A DNA stretch of 64,000 bases from Chalciporus piperatus (Eukaryota > Basidiomycota > Agaricomycetes > Boletales > Boletaceae). Location: NCBI GenBank assembly GCA_038093975.1, contig JBBPTG010000007.1:186001-250000 (forward strand). The letters run 5' to 3'. This document shows, in pieces, positions 1-13,769 of the stretch (position 1 is its first letter; every line of letters begins with the position of its first letter). The translations under genes were made by a program, and so were the position numbers. The notes beneath the pieces are model-generated. The model worked only from the letters and a program-made list of their open reading frames with translations. It had not been told where the DNA came from and searched no databases.

Positions 1-548
1 ATTACCAATGGCCAACAGCTCCGCAATGGCTCATGTAATCCTGCACCAATGGGTGCCATTCCCTCCATCTTCAACTTGCCCAGTGCCAGGTTTGCCTCCC
101 CCGTCAACTTCGCTACCATCCAACCCAACGAAAACTTCACAATCGCGTTGGCAGTCAAGAAGTTTGCGACTGGCTACTTTGTCAATCCCGACACCAACTA
201 CCTCGCAGCACCTCAGCAGCTGGATCAAAATGGTCAAATCAAAGGGCACGCCCACGTCGTCATCGAACCCATCGAGTCGTCCAACCAGACCGCGCCCACA
301 AATACAACCCTGTTTCCGTTGTCTTTGATTGACAAAGCCGTGAATGGCTGGCTCAATATTACTGGCCCTGCTCTCCCCAAGGGCGTTTACAAGATATCCG
401 TCGACCTCCTTACAATGAACTGCCAGCAAGTGGCGTTGCCACTGCCCCACTACAAGGCGGGTGATGTGGCCATCGTGAGTGGAGCCATTTGACCATATTT
501 TTTCCAGTCACGATCTGACGCATTTGCTCCTAGTTCACTGCGTCTTGA
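1..548 (+). CDS. Probable secreted fungal protein of unknown function, 3' part
   Basis: The frame is open from base 1, so the 5' end lies outside the window. Exon 1..474 gives 158 residues with an extracellular look: NFT, NLT/NIT and NQT glycosylation sequons, few charges, and beta-type segments such as FTIALAVKKFATGYFVNP. A GTGAGT donor follows at 475 and a CTCCTAG acceptor ends at 533. The short last exon 534..548 then makes the protein end in DVAIFTAS. If the intron were read through, the ORF would stop at 490-492 instead. The pattern resembles a conserved basidiomycete secreted family often mislabelled as a ribosomal protein; this family assignment is from memory and only moderately sure. 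No catalytic motif was recognised. Confidence 0.6.
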
Positions 549-908
549 AACACCTCATTACGTCTTTCCACGATCTCACTTGGACCGTCGTTGATCGATG
601 GTTGCCGGAATATTTTCATCGGAATAGGATTGTACAACATACCTGTATTGATGTAGTATACACTCATTTGTAGCGCACACACGTATTACTTAGTTAGGGC
701 TGAATAACAGACAGGGATCGACGCGTATTTGACCGTGACTCGGCTCCAAGAATTGGGCAATTGTCTTCAGCCTTCCAGCCGCGCGGCTGGATATTGAAGC
801 AGTATTTTTCTGTCGGTTGACAACTCGATCGCCAGCTATCGGTACGCCCTTGTTATTCCCGATCTTATAGCCATACTTGAATTACAATGGATTCCAGATC
901 CACATACC
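549..908. other. Intergenic, upstream of homoserine kinase
   Basis: This 360-bp gap should hold the 3' UTR of the preceding gene and the promoter of the homoserine kinase gene. No convincing ORF, TATA box or repeat is seen. Confidence 0.5.
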
Positions 909-2088
909 ATGGCACGGCGCACGGTCACCATCAAAGTTCCGGCCACCTCTGCCAATATCGGACCCGGCTTCGATGTCGTAGGCCTCTCTCTATCCTTATA
1001 CCTGAAGCTCACCGTCAAATTCGGGTCTCCCTCAACTGACCCACTCAAAATCACTTACTCTGGCGAAGGAGCCACAGAAGTCCCCCTCGATCCCTACCGA
1101 AACCTCACCACCCGCGTCGCCCTCTACGTCCTCCGCTGCAACAACCACCGCTCCTTCCCTATAGATCTCATCAGCATCCACGCCGACAACGAAATACCCT
1201 TTGGCCGCGGGCTCGGCTCTTCGGGCGCAGCTGTGATCGCAGGCGTTCTCCTCGGAAACGCCCTCGGTCAACTCGGTCTATCGCGCGAACGAATGTTGGA
1301 TTATGCGCTTATGGTGGAGAGACATCCGGATAACGTGACGGCAGCTCTTGTGGGCGGTTTCGTGGGATCGTATCTGCGAGAACTGGATCCTGTGGCTAGC
1401 GAGGCGGCACAGGTACCACTCTCGGAAGTGTTACCAGAGTACCCTCCCGATGCAGGCGAAGAGTGGGGGTTGTCCCCACCTGTCCCTCCGATCGGTATCG
1501 GACACTTTGTCCGTTTCGGATGGAATCGTGCTATCAAGGCCGTGGCGATTATACCTCAATTCGAGCTGAGTACCGCCAAGGCGAGGGAGGTGTTACCGAC
1601 GGAATACTCTCGAAAAGATCTCGTGTGTTTTCTTTTTACTCATGAATAGCTCTGGCCGTGTAGACTGATATGTGGCTTAGGTTTTCAATATGCAACGCCT
1701 CGCCGTGTTGACCACTGCTCTTGGACAGTCGCCTCCTGATCCCGAGCTCATTTATGAAGCGATGAAGGATCGCGTCCACCAACCGTACCGAAAGATGCTC
1801 GTGAGTTGTAATTTGCGTCAGGGTATTGAACATATGATTTAGCGCCGTGTGCAGATCCCTGGTTTGCCTACAGTGACATCATCGATCACACCCCAGACAC
1901 ACCCTGGTCTTCTTGGAATATGTTTATCAGGCGCAGGACCGACGATCTTGGCTCTGGCAACCCATAATTTCGAAGCGATCGCAGAAGGGGCTCGCGCGAT
2001 TTTCACAGCAGAGAATATCAAAGTAGATTGGAAGATACTCGAGGTGGTTGGCGGCAGTGAGAGCTCTTCCGACGTGGTGGAGAATTGA
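909..2088 (+). CDS. thr1: Homoserine kinase (threonine biosynthesis)
   Basis: Phosphorylates homoserine with ATP, the step before threonine synthase in the cytosol. Three exons join in frame: 909..1622, 1681..1800 and 1855..2088, giving 355 residues, close to yeast Thr1. GHMP-kinase signatures are present: PATSANIGPGFDVVG at residues 10-24, the ATP-binding loop GRGLGSSGAA near residue 98, and a C-terminal LSGAGPTILA near residue 303. The introns are 58 and 54 bp. The ATG at 909 lies directly before the conserved N-terminal strand (ARRTVTIKVPATSANIG), which supports this start. It converges on the dynein gene, with only 112 bp between the stop codons. Confidence 0.95.
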
Positions 2089-2200
2089 ATATAGATCATA
2101 TCATAGATGTAGAGAAAATTGATCATTACTGGTCGTACTGTATCATCGCCTGCGTGCAATCATAGGTATTAGGGTATCATAGAATCTAACATGCTCCCTT

Positions 2201-5200
2201 CTATCCTCTTGCGTTCAGACACACTGCTCTCATCGCGACGAGGGATGCTGAGCTGCCATCGAAGGGTAGGTTGACTGTGAACATCACATCGCTGCGGTCG
2301 CTGTTCAGGTAGACCGGCAGTGTCACCAGGTTGCTCTGGTCCCCGGCGTCCTCTTCTTGTACCCAACGTATTTGGGATGCATTCAGGTGAACGGCCTCGC
2401 CATTATTGAGTACGAGCTTTCCAGCTTCTGCGTCCCAAGCAGCTCCCTCCAACGTCAAGCCTGTGGCGTCATAGTTAGATGAGGTGGACAACCCGAACAT
2501 TATCTAGCCACTCACCATCGACGATGAAGGCTCCTGGATTGTTCATTTGTCCGATGTCGAGTCGCAAACTCAAGGTTTCCAGACTCCAGCGCTTGCTGTG
2601 GGCGATAGCCTGCCGAGTAGCAGTAATATACGCCTCTGGGAAGAATAGGCCGCCGAGCCATACTTCTACATTCGACAAGGACTGTTGCATGGTAGTAATC
2701 CCATCCAGTTGGGCCAGGCGGCGAGCAAGATCTGGGATCCACTCCGACACCGACATTGCCTTTGGAACCTTGTACCGTCTCCAGTGTGTTGGAATAGTGC
2801 CTGCGCCAATTCAGTTAATTTCATGGTGAGAAAGCATTATATTCACCTTTGGTCAATGAGCTCATCAAAGCGCGGAGGTGGTTAGTTTGCTTGAGTTCAC
2901 CCGAGCAAACCTTGACAACATCTGCAAGATCTTTGCGGACTTGGTCTAGTAGCTTGCGACCAATGGAACCTTCTCTGGAGAATAGGCGATAGAGTGGATC
3001 AGGGTTGTCGCTGGATTGCTTAGGTAGGATGTTCAAGGACTGGAGAGACATAAGTAACAACTCGCACGCTATGGTTGAGGGATTCTTACTGAGGGCAACT
3101 GGGTGAGCCACTCGCGACAGCGCTCGTGCAAGTGACGCATCCATGCAGGCTGCTGGGAGGTCTGGCCCTTGGAAGGACCACCAGAACTTGGCGAGTCGTC
3201 GTCGTCATCGGCCAGAGTACGCATCTTCCGCAACTTGCCCAGAAGTTCGTTACCTATTTTCATGTCAGTATTGGTACGTCAAGAGTGCTCACGTAAGACA
3301 TGCCTTGAGCGATCGCGATGACTCTTTCCGCAGTGGGCGGTAGTGTCAACCATGATGGTGGCTCGCGATCTGGTAGGCCTTGCACCCAGGCTAAGAAGTG
3401 CTCCATCTTAGTACCATCAGGAGCTTCAAGGACCTGACTGTTGTTGATGCTGGGAACCAGGTTGAAATCAACGTTGTAAGCAGCAGGAGTGAACAGCTTG
3501 TCAACGAATGCGTCGAGTATCCTTTGGTCGAAGTCGCTGTCGACACGCCCACCATACACCGACTGTTTGATGAGCGTCCGAAGCGCATCCCATGGGATTG
3601 TGGCGGGGTCGACATTGGCTCTGCCTTTGGCAATCGCATTGAGCCATGTATCGATGGTCCCAAACGCGGCCGACATATCGGAATCGTTGAAGTCGTAGGT
3701 TTGACTCCAGCCCAACGGCACATATCGCAAACGTTCTTGTACCACTGCATGGAACCAGGCGAGAAGGAAGTACAGACGGACCTTCTCCGCTGGCCCTTGG
3801 GCAAGGCGTTGTGGAGATATAGAACCAAGGGAATCGAGGAGGTTCGCTTTGATTCCTGGCGGGGGTTCGTTCATGATGATACGAGACTGCCGGAGGATGT
3901 TCACGGGAATGGATTGGTTCGCCTCCATAGTCAAGAACAGGCGGAAGTTGCGATGGGGGTTGAGAGTTTGTAGTTTCTTCTCCAGCTGTCCTAACCATGA
4001 AGGAGCTAAATGGACGTTCTTGAGGAGGACCCATGTCCCTTGTCTCGACGCCGCAGCGATGGCTTGGTCCGCGAGAGTAAAGCCTTCTTGAGAACCCATG
4101 GCAACCGACGAAGATCGTGCTCCAACAGTTTGGATGAGGTTTTCGACACGATAGCTGGCATCGTAACCAGTAACGGATACCAGAGCGAGAGGGGTCGTCG
4201 AAGGAACTTCGTTTGCAACCATAGCTCCAAGGTCGAGGTCAGAAGACAAGTCGTTCTGGAATATGGTCCGCACGAACAATGCAGTGGACTGCAGGAGGCG
4301 ATCAGGTCGCAAGCACTTGATGATGAGTATCGAACGAAGCGCCTCGGTAGCAGCTGTTCAGGAGTCAGAATACGATAATAACGAAACCGAGGGAAATACA
4401 GACGTGTAGCCGGCTCCCAAGGCAGAGGAACCATAGTCTCGGGGTTTGCAGATTGGAGGAAAGGAGCCCAGTCTTCGGGGTGCTCGAAAACGTGGTTGAG
4501 AACTGGTTTAAAAAGACTCTGCTTGGCATATTCTTCGAGGTGCATTATCTGATCCGGAGAGAGGACAGAGGAGACTGGGTGATCGCCGGAAGAGGCATTG
4601 GGCTTGCCAACGATGCCTTGGCCACTTTCGAGCAGGAACTCAAGCTCGTCGGTGATGTCCTCGACACCACGCAACTTTACTTGCGCCAAAAGCACGGCAA
4701 GCACGACATGATCACGGTGAAGCAGAGCTCTCGAAGTTCGCTTGTATACGATGAGGAAAAGATCATTGAGGAGGATCTCTCGTCGTTTGTGGTAGTCGGT
4801 GACATTCTTCAAGTTAGGGTTATGGTGGAGCACATAGTCGAAGATGTCAAGGAAGAATCGGAGGGAGAATTGGTAGAAGTGGTTGACGAGGTTGAGCTGT
4901 TCAAGAATGAAGAACACGGAACTGCAGGCTTGCGCCAACGGCAAGTATTCCGCAGTCACTTGCTCGACTTCTTTCATGACGATATCGGTTTCCTCTACCT
5001 TGCGCGTAATCTCTGCGGCTTCTCGTTTCAAGGTTTCCAAGGTGCTAATGACCTTGTCATCGTCGAGAATGTTTCCTGTTGATTCGTTCAAGGCTTGTAG
5101 AAGCAGTTTCTCTAGAGTGCGGAGACGAAGGCGGAATTCGCCTTGTGCCTTCATGAGATCCGTTCTCTTGCGCTCGGTATCAGGCCGTTCCACTTTGAGA

Positions 5201-8200
5201 ACTTGATCCAAGGATTGACTTTGGAGACTGCTGCGCGTCATCGTGAAGTTGACGAAGGTTACTCTGCTACAGATGTCGGGGGAGAACTCGACCGATGGAT
5301 CTCGAGTCGACAAGAACATCGTGAATGCAGGTGAGAAATCGATATCTTGATTGCCAATGCGAATGAGAACACGACCTCCTGTCCTCCGGATCTCCTTGTT
5401 CAAGACGGCATTCAGGATTGGATCCAAATGCTCGACATCCTGAATGAGAATGGGATTACCGAATCGCAAGGCGCTCTCCAAGACCTTGAGGAAGGCTTCG
5501 TCTAGGAAGCTCGTTACAGTGATCTTGCGATCCTTGTACTCATTGAGCAAGAACGTCGTTGCCTGGCCCGTGGGATCAATGATCAAGGGGTAACGGTTGA
5601 AGCGCTTGAGCATGATGGCGTTTTCGGTAGTGAGGTTGTCAGCTGGAAGCGACTTGGATTGCCAGCTGAGACGATCATCAGCGGTGGAGAGGTATTCCGT
5701 CAAAGAGAGTTCCTGCTTAAACTTGATGCTGGCCTCCAAGAGATGGTTCGACCAGTCTTGCCACATCACCTCTCGGTAATGTTGGTCAAAGAAACCACCA
5801 TACGCGAGGAAAGCCGCAGATAGCAACACATCACCAACGATGGTGCTCATTTCTGCGTCGAATGTACGGCTTCCTGACTCCCATCGTCCCTTCTCGGACG
5901 ACAAGCTTTCCAGGAGCTTCATACTGCGGTCGACCTTGCTTTGCACACGCTCCATCTCCGACTTGATAGCCTGCGTTTCCGAGATGAGGAGCGCATATTC
6001 GTCCTTGTACTTCGCGATCTTCGCCTCCAGTTCAGCAACGATGGTGATGATCTGTGCGGCTTGCTTCTTCGTGGTCTCGGCTTGCGTTTCGAGAGATTGC
6101 ACCTCGTTGCGGAGAGGCTCGACCTTGTCAAGGATTTCGGAGAAGCGCACCTGGGCAAGAACCCATTTGACGAGAGGACCACAGGCTTTACTAGCGCGCT
6201 GAACATTCTCGAAGTTGAACGAGGGCCGGCTCAGAAAATCCTTCTTCATGATTTCACGAAGAGGCTTGGTCATTTGGTTGTTGGTATCGAAGTTGACGAT
6301 TCTCTGGATGAAATCATCTCGACGAATGATACCCTGGACTGTACGCCAGCTGTCAATCTTGTGACCGAGGATCGTGCAGACAGACTCCATGGCAAGTTTG
6401 ACGGCTTCTGGAGGATTGGCCATCGTTCGGACTTCCTGCAAGTGCTGTCTCTTGATGTTACTGACAGCAGCCTGTGCTTCCAACACAGCAGGTTCTGCGT
6501 CTGCAAGGTCAGCCATGACAACGGCACGACGCTGTGCAATGTGCTTGTCTTGTTCCACCAAAGCAGCTTGGATCTCGATAGATGCAGCCTTCTTCTGCTC
6601 GGCCTCCTGCTGGTCTGCAACCATGCGCTTCAGCTTCTCGTTAGCTTCAGCGTCCTTGGCTTGGAGTTGCGAGCGCTTCGTGGCAAGGCTCTTGCGAAGC
6701 TCCTCGACCTGGGTGACCGTGTCCTTGAGTTTGTCAAGACCAACGTGAAGGTGGCGTTGCTGCTCTTCAAGTTCATCACGCTTCTCGTTGTAGAGTCTGA
6801 CATAATGGTTGATGCTGAAAAAAAGTAGATAAGTCGACGGTTCAGTCTTGACCAGGGGGACGAGGCTTACAAGTCAAGGTAATGCCGAGGTGTAACGTAG
6901 TTGTAGCGGCCTTGGCGACGACTGATGCGTTGGTTGATCTGGTGCATGGACGCATGGACGTAGACGAGAGCATTCACGACAGCGATGCGATGAACGGGAG
7001 GCATGGAAAGCTCGCGATATGCGATCGGGAAATGAATAGGTGGGGTGTACGATGACAAGTCCAAGTCAAGAGTGCCAGTGAATTCCATTCCGACTTGGTA
7101 GAATGCCTGGTCTGACCAATCGCCGAACCAATCGAGGACACAACGGTTGAACAAGGCAGGCGAGGTGGCGGCGCGGGACGCAAGACCGTTCTCCGGCGGG
7201 TTCATTGTGAAGACGACATGGAGGTTCTTCGCCACTTGTTGGGTGAACCATCGGTACAACTCTTCGTGAGAGTCGAGCATGAGACCGTCCCTCTGTGAGC
7301 CTTCTTTACAGGCAGTCATAAGAGCAGCATGTTCGTCTCCCTCAAAGAGACCTGGCACCTCGGCGTTGGCGAGAAGAGTGTTCATGCGTTCAAGGAAACC
7401 AGAGTCGAGCACATTGGACTCGTCCATGATGAAACAGATCTTCTCGCCCTTGCAACCAGAGCGTCTCAGCACGGTGCGAAGATCGTCATCGAAGTCCTCG
7501 CCAGTATACTTGTTCGAAACTTTGATCTGGAAGATGCTCAACCCGTTGAGCCAGGCGACGAAGCGGGACAGCGTTGTCTAGTAGCATCTAGTCAGTCCTG
7601 AAGCCCCGAATCGATGTCTCATACCTTACCTTGCCACTACCGCTAACACCAATCAACAATAGATGACCCTGCACCTGACGGAAGACACGATCGATCCTCA
7701 GGACATGATCAAGAACGTCATTGAAAAGAACAAGAGGAACGTCCAATTCTTCCTCGTAGAACACACGGAGACGAGCCTTCGTGTACTCGCGGAGAACTTC
7801 TCTTTCCACGGGAATGTAATCCTTGGAGGTCCAGTTCGAGAAGAGAATGGGTCGGTTCAAAGCTTCGTCGCGATTGATGGTTGGGAAGTGTTCCATGGCA
7901 GCGAAGTCGATGTGCTCATCCGTCCATTGCTTCTCTTCCTCGGTGACGAGACGGTCCTGGAACAGACGCAAGGCTTCGTGTGCCCAGACACGTACCAAGC
8001 CTTCCACGGGGAGAATCTCCAGAGGACGGATGGCTTCATAGATACCACGCACCCATCTCGTAAGCTCACGAGGACTGTAGACGTAGTGGGCCTGAATATC
8101 GGAAGTGAAACGCTTCTGAGAAGCGAGGTAGAAGGAGACCATGGCATCTGTGAGAGGCTCGGCGTAGGCACGAAGCGTTGGGACGACTTTGAGAAGAGCA

Positions 8201-11200
8201 CGGTTGTATGTGCCGTAAATTTGCTTGAGTGAGACCTCTCCCGGATAGTCCACCATGATGAGAGGAGCATGGCGGAGGAAACGGTGGCTGAGGGGAACTC
8301 GACCAGGATCGGTGGGCGGGTTACATGCACCAACGAACTGGATTCGTTCGAGTTTGACCCATGACATGTCGCTCGCGCGCCAGTAACCTCCACCTTCAAC
8401 CAACTGACGCAAGAACGAGATGACTCGTTGAGTTCCATACTTGTCCTGGGCCGGAAGGTTGATTTCATCACAGAACACCACCAACCAACGCCCGATTTGG
8501 ATAGGCGCGAGGATAACACCGTTCGGCGTCTTCCTGTACTCGCAGTACTGCTCGAATGTCTTGAGGATGAGCTCCGGAGTTGTGGCACTGGAGAAGTTAA
8601 GACCAACGACTTCCATGTCTGGAAGTTTGCGAAGGGCACTGAAGAGGGTCATGGTCTTTCCTGAACCCGGAGGACCACAGAGCATGAGAGGCTTGTGTTC
8701 CGAGAGCCACGAGTACAGAACCTCTTCATGACGGACGGTGTCCATGGTAGGAACAACGACATCAGATGCAGTGACAGCGTGTGCATCGATTTCAATCGAG
8801 GGGACCTTGGACTGCCAAGCGATCCATTCGCCAGTAGCGATCTGGACGTCAAAGTCGATGAGAGATGCTTCTGAGCCCATTGGAGGAAGGTCGATGCCGG
8901 TTTGTTTCCGCAGGAATTCGCCCATCTCCGCACGCAAGTCTAGCTTCGCATCACCAGAGAAGGCCCAGATAATGCTGACGAGCAAGCGTTTGGTGACATA
9001 TTGTTCCACCTTTTCGGGTGGAAGAGGGAAATCCGAATGTTGGATATTGTATTCGATGATGTTACGCGCGGTCTTGTTGAGTAGTGAAAAGAGTGTGTGA
9101 AGAGCGCGGGTAGTAGTGAAATCCATGATGTGGTCAATCGATTCTGCAAATTCGAGAGCAGAGTTGACAAGTTCTCCGTCTGAGAAGTAACGCTCAAGAA
9201 TGCTAGCGATCTGAACCTGGGTCGCGAGGTGGGTGGAACCCGGACCCTCGGTGCCGAGCACATCAGCACGACGTCCAGGTATGTCAGTGGCGTCCTCGTC
9301 GTCTGCGTCCAGAGGCACGGAAGAAAGGGTGTTGAGGTAGTTGCGGTAAATCATCTGGGGTTCAACAATGTCTTCACTGAACCAAATCATACCGCAGCGA
9401 CTGACAGTAGCGAGGGTTGCGTAGCGCAAGTGCTCGACCTCGAACATGATACGGACGTTGGGAGGTAAATTGAGACGTTCACCGTTAGGAAGGGTGAGTA
9501 GCTTGTTGTCATCAAGAACACTAAAGATCGTTAAGCGAGCAGTCGCCCATAGTTGGAATACAGGACTGACCTGTTCAAGTTCTCAACCCATTCAGGATCG
9601 ACATCACCATCGAATATAATCCAGTGTCTCTTGGAACTCTCGCCACGGACATCATCCACGATCTTGCGCAAAATGTGCGTGAAAAGACCATCGTTCCACT
9701 CACGGGTAGTGGGATCAAGTGTGCCATACAGAGCGTCCTTGTGGATTGCCTTCGGGTCGATGACGTATGGAACTCCTTCGATACCGTCGAGGTTCTCCAA
9801 TGCTGACAGGAGAACTTGCCAGGCGTTCGTTTTGCCAGTACCAGATGGACCAACCATCATAAGACCGTGTTGAATCTTTTGAATCTGGTACAACTGGAGA
9901 ATCTTGGCAATCCAACGCTCGCCATCGACGAGACGACGTTCGGCGCAAACTTTGAGGATCTGTTCACGGAGCGCATCCAAGTCGACGGGGACATAGTCCG
10001 TGCCGGGGAAGACATCCGCAAGCAAGCTTGAGAGATATTCAGAACAGGACGAGAGCAAATCCAGACCGCGTTAAGCTCTTACCTTGTGAGCAAAGGCACA
10101 TCATCAGCAACCAATTTCGGCACAATGGTCTCCGTAACACTCTGAATGAGGATGATCTGCTCTGAGATGACATCCGAGAGCCCGCTGACACCATCCGCGT
10201 CCTCCGACTTGGCGATCTGCAAACGTTCTCGCTTGAGAATACCAGCACTTGCCAGCACAGCCTTGAGTGCCCGCAGACCAAAGTCGTAGTGTGGTTGAGG
10301 GGAGAGTTGCTCATCACAAAGGTTGAAGAAGGGAACGATCTTGGATGCGAGCGACTCGGCTGTACGGAAACCCTGAGAGAAAAGCATGACCTGCGCGATG
10401 AGCTCGCGATCGGGTCTCGTCATTGCCATTCTGTGGGACTCATCAGAAGGTTGTTCGGATGATAACAGCGTAGAACCTACGGTCGGAAAAGCTTCGTCAA
10501 GTTGGGCGGCAATGTCGACCGACCAGCATAATTAGGGTTAGTCGTTATGAAGATACCTGTTTTCAACGCTTAGTAAGGATATCGAATGCTTAGTACACCT
10601 ACGCACCGATGTTCTTGTTGATCTTCAGGTTCTTCCCGACGAGCTCGATCTCCGTGTTGGGGTTCTTGACGAGCGAAGCTAGACCTTGTTGGATAGTTTG
10701 CACTTGTTGCGAGACAGCACTCAAAATGCGCTCCTCCAGTCGGTTGAACTCGTCGAAGCATCCCCACGCTCCGACTTGACAAAGACCGACGAAGATACGA
10801 CCCATGGCTTGGAAATCAAACGTTTCATCGCAACAGAAGACCAAAACAAATCGCCCGAGCTGGACACCGAGGGCCTTGACGGATTCGGTTTTGCCTGTGG
10901 TTCAGGGTGTCAGAAACAAAGCTTGTTACATGGGATGCAAACAACATACCCGTTCCGGCGGGACCGAAAGGAGAGCCGCCGAGCTGACTTTCCAAGGCTT
11001 GAGTTAATGTGAGGTAGACGCGATCCGTCAACGGTGTCTGCACTAGACGATCTGGGACTCCCAAATACTCCCACCCGTACGGGAAGGTAGCATTCGCGAC
11101 TCGGATGAGCAAGCGGTCAAGAGGATTCTCGGCTGATCGCTCCAGGTAGAAACGCATTTGTGAGAGCCACGTGAAAGACTTCGTGTCCGTGACGCGCTCT

Positions 11201-13564
11201 TGAATGAGTGCACGCGCGACATCTCGCTGGTGGACGAGTTCCGTAATGAGATGTTCGCATTTGCGACGAGTGACGGGGCTAAGTTCTCGCAAGACAATAT
11301 CGGCAAGGAGGTCGAGAGCCTGGGAGATAGTTTCGAGTGGACCATCCGGAGACTTGCCTGCTTCCAAAGAAGTCTCAATGGAAGTAGTCCAGGCCACCTG
11401 GATGGCTAAGGTGACAAGCTGCGCGGGATATTTTTCCATCCACTGCATGAATCGATCCATATCAAGTGGGGATCCGGTGCCGTAGAACGATTGCAACTCG
11501 CCAACCGCATCGCACAGCAAATCGGCCAGTGAAAGTCGCATCAACGCCTCGAGTCGTGCAAGCCAATCGTTGATCTTGGGGTAGTCCTTCAGCAGAACGG
11601 GTTCGCTGAATTGTACTTCTTCTCCTTCACGTGAGGCCATGCCTTGTATTTGGGTCAAATCGTCGTCCAGCTTGATGGTGGAGATGCCGGCGAACATCTT
11701 CTTGAGGTGCTTCATGATACGTAGAATATCCTTGGAGTTACCAATGATTTCCAGCAAGTCTTCGTCACCGACGAAATAGAACCGAGGGAACGAGGACCGC
11801 TCCCGCTCGAGATATTCACCAAGGGCCTTCTGGATCTTGTTGAGAAGGTCAGCGAGACGCTCCAAGCTCTTCTGGATTCCTTGGATATTCATGACGTCAA
11901 TGACGAATGGTGACTTGTACACCTTCTTCATGACGGTCAAGAACTCAGCGTTGATGTTTTGGAAACGAGCACTCTCTACAGGGAGGAGATGCTTGATATC
12001 TGCACTTCCAGAGAAGATACCCTCCAGGTAGACCCACTGGCGCTGAACGTCAATCCAGACGTCTGTCGCGGGAGTGAGTGGCTTCAGCTGAAAGGGATCG
12101 TAGTGACCATCTTACCGAACAACACATGGATCCTGTTAAGTTTCTCCTCCCATGACCCCGCCTGAGCATCCATGTTAGCACTTAGTGACATTGTGCGCAT
12201 TGGGACAATACCTCCTCCTCGAAGACTAAAACAGGAGAGTGAGTTAGAGGCGATCACCAAGATGTCGGATTGATATACCTTTGTAGTAGGGGGAAAGCTT
12301 CATCGCGGTGAGGGAATTCAAATTCTCGCTGCACTTGTTGAAAAGGTCATCCCAGCCTCTGATGCACAATGTGAGGTGATGTCATAGCGCAACGCTAGTC
12401 CCACACACCTGATTAGTCGACATTTGTTCTGGTAGTTAACCAAGTCTAGTGTGTAATTAGTCCAGATTTCCTTGACTTGCTTGATATATTCTTCTAACGC
12501 CATCTAGACAGAAAGTTAACGACCGAGGGCACGGAGACAGAAATAGACCGCACCTCTCCCTGAGCTTGTATGATGACTTCGCGTATAGCGGTCTCGTTCT
12601 TCTTCAGGTCCAAGTCATAAACGTGTCCCAAAGTCATGCTGTGTACAACGTTGAGAGTAGGCGTCATAATATGATGAGCCACTTACATGGGAAGGCTGAT
12701 TTGTGATGGTAAACGAAGGACTTTGAACAACTGCTTCCAATGTCTATCTTTCAAAGCCTCGGACTTCAAGTCGGAAATGATCGCATTCGACTTTAAGAGT
12801 CCCCTGAGAATGTCCTGGACGTATTCGAATGCCGCGTACTGGCGCATGCGAGTGGGCATATCCTTGGTCGAAGACAATAATCCGTCGATCTGTTGCCTCA
12901 ATTTCCTCGGCTGGACAGTTGTCCACGACATCTCTCTCAACTCCCCAATTTGACTCCATACACCCGAAAGCGCGGTCCAAACGGCCTTGAGGTCCCTCAG
13001 TTCCTCGAACACGGGTTCTAGACGCGTGTGACGCGTCAACTCGAGGTCCAGCGCTTCTTTCGCTCTGCATACAAGGTCGTATTCCTCCTTGACGCGATTC
13101 AGCTTCCCTTCAAATACATTGATGGTGTTCATGGCAGTGTCCGCACGCATACTGCCTTGTACCGGACGTGTCTGTTCCCACTCTGCGAGAATATCATTGA
13201 TCTTGTTCTCCACGATCTTGTCTTCCGCGACGATCTTGAGCTGGAGACCAGCTATGCACCACGATCAACCCCAGCGAACACAGACGAGATACGTTTACGT
13301 ACCAAGCTGTTCTTTAATCGAGTCGTTCTTGCGTTTGAGGATTTCATTATAGGCACTCCACTCTCCTCTAAGTTGATCGCTGTAGAGCCAGTCATCTGGG
13401 AATTGGTATCGAAAGCGTTCGAGGGTCTTCTCTCCGTTTGCACAAAGTTCTATCATGGGTCCCCATGTCTTGGTCTTCTTCTTGAGGTCTTGTACGAAGG
13501 TGATGAAGGTGACCGCGGCTGCGGTGGAGGAGTTGGAGGGACTGAACGCCTGGTGGAGGGACAT
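2201..13564 (-). CDS. dhc2: Cytoplasmic dynein heavy chain, motor half (split-gene type)
   Basis: Minus-end microtubule motor. Twenty exons join in frame (ends in window coordinates): 13564-13303, 13251-12687, 12638-12554, 12503-12409, 12358-12279, 12225-12212, 12161-12116, 12062-10950, 10894-10607, 10556-10481, 10430-10083, 10026-9571, 9520-7630, 7577-6871, 6814-4404, 4353-3304, 3253-3090, 3039-2847, 2800-2516, 2460-2201; together 3,462 residues. The protein starts just before the linker domain. Walker A loops of AAA1-AAA4 are seen: GPAGTGKTES (about residue 750), GPSGTGKT (about 1048), GPPGSGKT (about 1423) and GVSGSGKT (about 1773). The stalk coiled coil and microtubule-binding domain follow (about 2010-2290), then AAA5, AAA6 and the C-terminal domain. 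The roughly 600-700-residue dimerising tail of a one-piece heavy chain is absent, and the SmE gene occupies that space, as expected for Agaricomycete Dhc2. The intron 3254-3303 has a GC donor. The exact start is uncertain: the ATG at 13564 is the last one before conserved sequence. Confidence 0.93.
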
Positions 13565-13769
13565 GGTGAGCAGCTGCAGTTCAATAGATGTGTGCTGTAC
13601 TTGCCTCCATGTTTTGGTCGTGAACGCAACCCAAAGAAGAGACGCGTTACACCTTGACCCAAGGAGCGTGAGAATGGATTAGATAACAGACTCGCTCACC
13701 CTTGCTCGTCGTGCTCATCGTCGTGCACAACGTAGACGTCGTTCCGCTCAACAATCCAATTCGCCAGCC
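13565..13769. promoter_or_regulatory. Shared 5' region of dynein motor gene and SmE gene
   Basis: The two start codons face away from each other across 205 bp, so this segment must hold both promoters and both leaders. No TATA box is evident. A frame without stops on the minus strand covers part of it, so the dynein start could lie further upstream. Confidence 0.5.

Noticed and set aside
5941..6828. 295-codon plus-strand ORF (and 209 codons at 4453-5082)
   Set aside because: Antisense to the dynein stalk and core exons; open only because of the codon use of the coiled coil. No motif of its own.
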